Source of the DNA: an uncultured Porphyromonadaceae bacterium
GTDB taxonomy: Bacteria > Bacteroidota > Bacteroidia > Bacteroidales > Muribaculaceae
Assembly (NCBI GenBank): GCA_947175225.1
Contig: CAMWLX010000121.1
Location: 1-9,072, forward strand
Reading direction: 5' to 3'
Length of the DNA: 9,072 bases
How positions within the stretch are numbered: position 1 is the stretch's first letter; each line of letters starts with the position of its first letter. Below, in pieces: positions 7,147 through 9,072 of this stretch. Position numbers and translations under genes: made by a program. A model generated the notes under the pieces. It worked only from the letters and a program-made list of their open reading frames with translations. It had not been told where the DNA came from and made no database searches.

Positions 7147-8996
7147 CTGTCGAGTATTTGGTCTAACATCCCTGCAGTGCGAGATTCTATTTCGCGAATG
7201 TCGGCACATATGTCGGCGAGCGGTCGAAGCTCGACAGGTTTATAAAAATACTTGGTAAACGATAACTCGTAGCCAAGAATAGGTTCATCGAACCGAGCTT
7301 CCGAGTCGTAAGGTGCGACTTCATTCTCGAAGAACGCATCGACACCTCCTGGGTAAGTGAGCGGAACTCGCTCGCATTCGTTGCGGTTTCTCGCATACTC
7401 GACTTCCGGCTCTTTGCCTTTCTTCGTCTTATAGACAATGTTACCCTCCTTGTCTCGCTTGGGGCGAAGAACAGGCACCTCCCAATAGCCAAATTCTTCG
7501 TTATCGAAGATTTTGCTTTCGGGGGTTTCCTCAAAATTCATTAGAAGTTCGAGAATATGGTCTCGATCTTCTTGCGAAAGTTCATTACCTTTATCGCCGA
7601 GATTTTTTCTCATAGGCGATTTAATCTCAGTCGCATTGATAAGTTGAACTTTACCGCGACGATTGGGAGCCTTGCGATTGGTAATTACCCAAACATAGGT
7701 ACTAATCGGCGTGTTATAGAACATCTTCTCAGGCAGAGCGACGATAGCTTCGAGAAGGTCATTCTCGATGATGTATCGACGGAGGTTGCTTTCTCCACCT
7801 CCGGCTTTGCCTGTGAAAAGCGACGAGCCGTTGTGTATTTCCACAATGCGAGTACCGCTGTCGGTGTCCTTCATGCGGCTGATGTTATTGGCAAGGAAAA
7901 GCATCTGGCAATCCCCGATATCAGGGATGAAAGAAAAGTCGACGTCGCCATCGTATTCAAGATTGAAACGAGAGTCGGTAAATTTCTTCTTTTCTTTGTC
8001 AGTAAGACCTTTTTTGCGAAGGTCTTCTTTCCAAGGTGTACCGAAAGGAGGATTTGAGATACAGAAGTCGTATGTCTCGCCGGGGTGACCGTCCTCGGAA
8101 ATGGTCGAGCCGAAAGCAATATATTTGCGAGCGGAGCCTTTTAGTGAATACCCGGTTTGAGGCAGAACGCCCGAGATCATCATATCGGCCTTACAGGTTG
8201 CGAACGTCTCTGGCTGCAGTTCCTGACCGAAAAGATGGATAGTAGCATTAGGTATCAACTCTGCAATTCGCTCCTGAGCGATAGAGAGGATACCGCCGGT
8301 GCCACAGGCTCCGTCATAGACGGCATACGGACGGTTTTCGAGGTTGTCAGCAACAGGGCCAACAGCGAGGTCTGCGAGCAGTTTGACGTAGTCGCGAGGC
8401 GTGAAGTGTTCACCGGCCTCGGTCACGTTGTTTTCCTCATTGAACTTGCGAAGTAGTTCCTCGAAGATAGTACCCATAGTATGGTTATCGAGAGCCGGAA
8501 GAACTTCGTTGCCCTCGTCATCAAGCACGGGCTTGATTGAAAGGTTTATATTTGAGTCTGTGAACTTAGCAATCAACGAGCCGAGGCGACCGGTTTCAGT
8601 AAGGTTATCAATCTGCTGACGGAGGTGGAACTTATCTATGATTTCGAGAACATCTTCACTGTAACCGTTGATGTAGTCGATGAAGTTCATCCTCAGTCTT
8701 TGTGGGTCGGTCTCGTTGATAAGCGTTTTGAGAGTAAACTTCGAGTGGTTATAGAACGGGAACCCCGTAACCATACAAAGTGCTTGATCCTGATTGGTTA
8801 CACCAAACTTGTCGAGTTGCGCTTTACGTTCGAGAACTTTATCCTTTGTGGGTTCAAGAAGAACATCGATGCGTCGTAGGACAAGCATAGGCATAATGAT
8901 GTCCTTATACTTGCCTTTCTCAAAGGCATGGACAAGAACATCATTAGCGATATTCCAAAGAAAGGAGAAAAGTTTACTATATTGTGCTTGATTCAT
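7143..8996 (-). CDS. hsdM: Type I RM DNA methyltransferase subunit M (N6-adenine)
   Basis: A 617-residue methylase that transfers a methyl group from S-adenosylmethionine to adenine N6 in the site chosen by HsdS. The N-terminal helical HsdM_N domain spans about 1-150. The catalytic Rossmann fold begins with GEHFTPRDYVKLLADL (195-210), a signature of the family. Motif I is DGACGTGG (228-235), the AdoMet loop, with DG in place of the common DP. Motif IV is NPPFG (315-319), the catalytic adenine pocket of gamma-class N6-adenine methylases. Further conserved blocks are the SRM and GSSLF region (373-394) and LPEKMFYNTPISTYVWVITN (421-440). The tail, about 500-617, with GYELSFTKYFYKP (575-587) and a helical end, is typical of larger HsdM proteins and probably contacts HsdS. 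The ATG start overlaps the regulator stop by 4 bases (8993-8996), and the hsdM stop overlaps hsdS at 7143-7146. Both overlaps suggest translational coupling and matched M and S expression. Confidence 0.97.
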   Translation of the reverse strand: MNQAQYSKLFSFLWNIANDVLVHAFEKGKYKDIIMPMLVLRRIDVLLEPTKDKVLERKAQLDKFGVTNQDQALCMVTGFPFYNHSKFTLKTLINETDPQRLRMNFIDYINGYSEDVLEIIDKFHLRQQIDNLTETGRLGSLIAKFTDSNINLSIKPVLDDEGNEVLPALDNHTMGTIFEELLRKFNEENNVTEAGEHFTPRDYVKLLADLAVGPVADNLENRPYAVYDGACGTGGILSIAQERIAELIPNATIHLFGQELQPETFATCKADMMISGVLPQTGYSLKGSARKYIAFGSTISEDGHPGETYDFCISNPPFGTPWKEDLRKKGLTDKEKKKFTDSRFNLEYDGDVDFSFIPDIGDCQMLFLANNISRMKDTDSGTRIVEIHNGSSLFTGKAGGGESNLRRYIIENDLLEAIVALPEKMFYNTPISTYVWVITNRKAPNRRGKVQLINATEIKSPMRKNLGDKGNELSQEDRDHILELLMNFEETPESKIFDNEEFGYWEVPVLRPKRDKEGNIVYKTKKGKEPEVEYARNRNECERVPLTYPGGVDAFFENEVAPYDSEARFDEPILGYELSFTKYFYKPVELRPLADICADIREIESRTAGMLDQILDR

Positions 8997-9072
8997 TGCT
9001 TACCAGATATTAATTCTCGGGGGTCAATTTTGAGGATAGAGGCAATTTTGACGAGCATTTCGAGGGAGGGTT
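8993..9072 (-). CDS. XRE-type helix-turn-helix regulator (C-terminal fragment)
   Basis: Only the last 25 residues are in the window; the gene begins beyond the right edge. In the frame that stops with TGA at 8995-8993 it reads PSLEMLVKIASILKIDPREL followed by ISGKQ. This matches the end of a lambda-Cro/XRE helix-turn-helix domain, where PSLE-x-L-x-KIA-x-x-L-x-x-xP-x-EL forms helices 4 and 5 after the recognition helix. The stop overlaps the hsdM ATG in an ATGA, so the regulator is the gene immediately upstream of hsdM in the same operon. Small XRE proteins in this position usually act as controller proteins that time or limit RM expression; that role is inferred here. The operon promoter and any operator are outside the window. 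The short length of the visible part is the main limit on confidence. Confidence 0.82.
   Translation of the reverse strand, partial: PSLEMLVKIASILKIDPRELISGKQ

Noticed and set aside
7147..7209. Longer hsdS reading frame starting at the ATG at 7209
   Set aside because: The extra 21 residues lie inside hsdM, are rich in Arg, His and Cys, and do not resemble an HsdS N-terminus. The ATG at 7146 forms an ATGA overlap with the hsdM stop, matching the regulator-hsdM junction.
5887..8996. Phase-variable hsdS shuffling locus (shufflon-like)
   Set aside because: Only one complete hsdS is present, with no partial copies, inverted TRD cassettes or site-specific recombinase in the window. The sequence beyond the edges could still change this.
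1765..8996. BREX or Pgl system, because a kinase and a methylase occur together
   Set aside because: The methylase is a standard HsdM with HsdS and HsdR partners. There is no PglZ phosphatase, BrxC/PglY ATPase or BrxL, and the kinase is far shorter than PglW.

Overview
The window carries a complete type I restriction-modification (RM) operon on the minus strand, followed by an unusual protein kinase plus TPR-protein pair. Read in the direction of transcription (high to low coordinates), the order is: the tail of an XRE-type helix-turn-helix regulator (cut by the right edge), hsdM, hsdS, hsdR, a serine/threonine-kinase-like gene, a TPR-repeat gene, and the first 48 codons of a Schlafen/AlbA_2-type gene (cut by the left edge). 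There are no tRNA or rRNA genes, no transposase or integrase, and no CRISPR array. No intergenic stretch exceeds about 41 bases.

The organism is most likely a member of the Bacteroidales. The reasons are the style of the HsdM, HsdS and HsdR proteins, the absence of Shine-Dalgarno-like sequences before most starts, and the pairing of a type I RM system with an AlbA_2-domain gene, which is common in that group. This placement is inferred from remembered family resemblance and not from a search. The hsd genes and the AlbA_2 fragment are of medium GC, with hand-counted 60-base samples of 47 to 60 percent. Samples from the kinase and TPR genes give 25 to 40 percent.

Right part (2890-9072): the regulator stop overlaps the hsdM start in an ATGA, and the hsdM stop overlaps the preferred hsdS start in another ATGA. 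hsdR follows hsdS by 6 bases. HsdM (N6-adenine methylase), HsdS (two target-recognition domains) and HsdR (nuclease plus SF2 translocase) all look intact, with their catalytic motifs present. Together they should form a methylating complex (M2S) and a restricting complex (R2M2S).

Left part (1-2889): the kinase starts 12 bases after hsdR, and the TPR gene starts 3 bases after the kinase. The two are therefore very probably co-transcribed with the RM genes and expressed as a pair. The kinase retains its ATP-binding lysine, catalytic aspartate and metal-binding residues, but has HQD in place of HRD and DLG in place of DFG. Its presence next to a TPR partner in an hsd operon is the most interesting feature here. 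The pair could be a sensor or second-line defence module, or a regulator of the RM complex. None of these functions is shown by the sequence.
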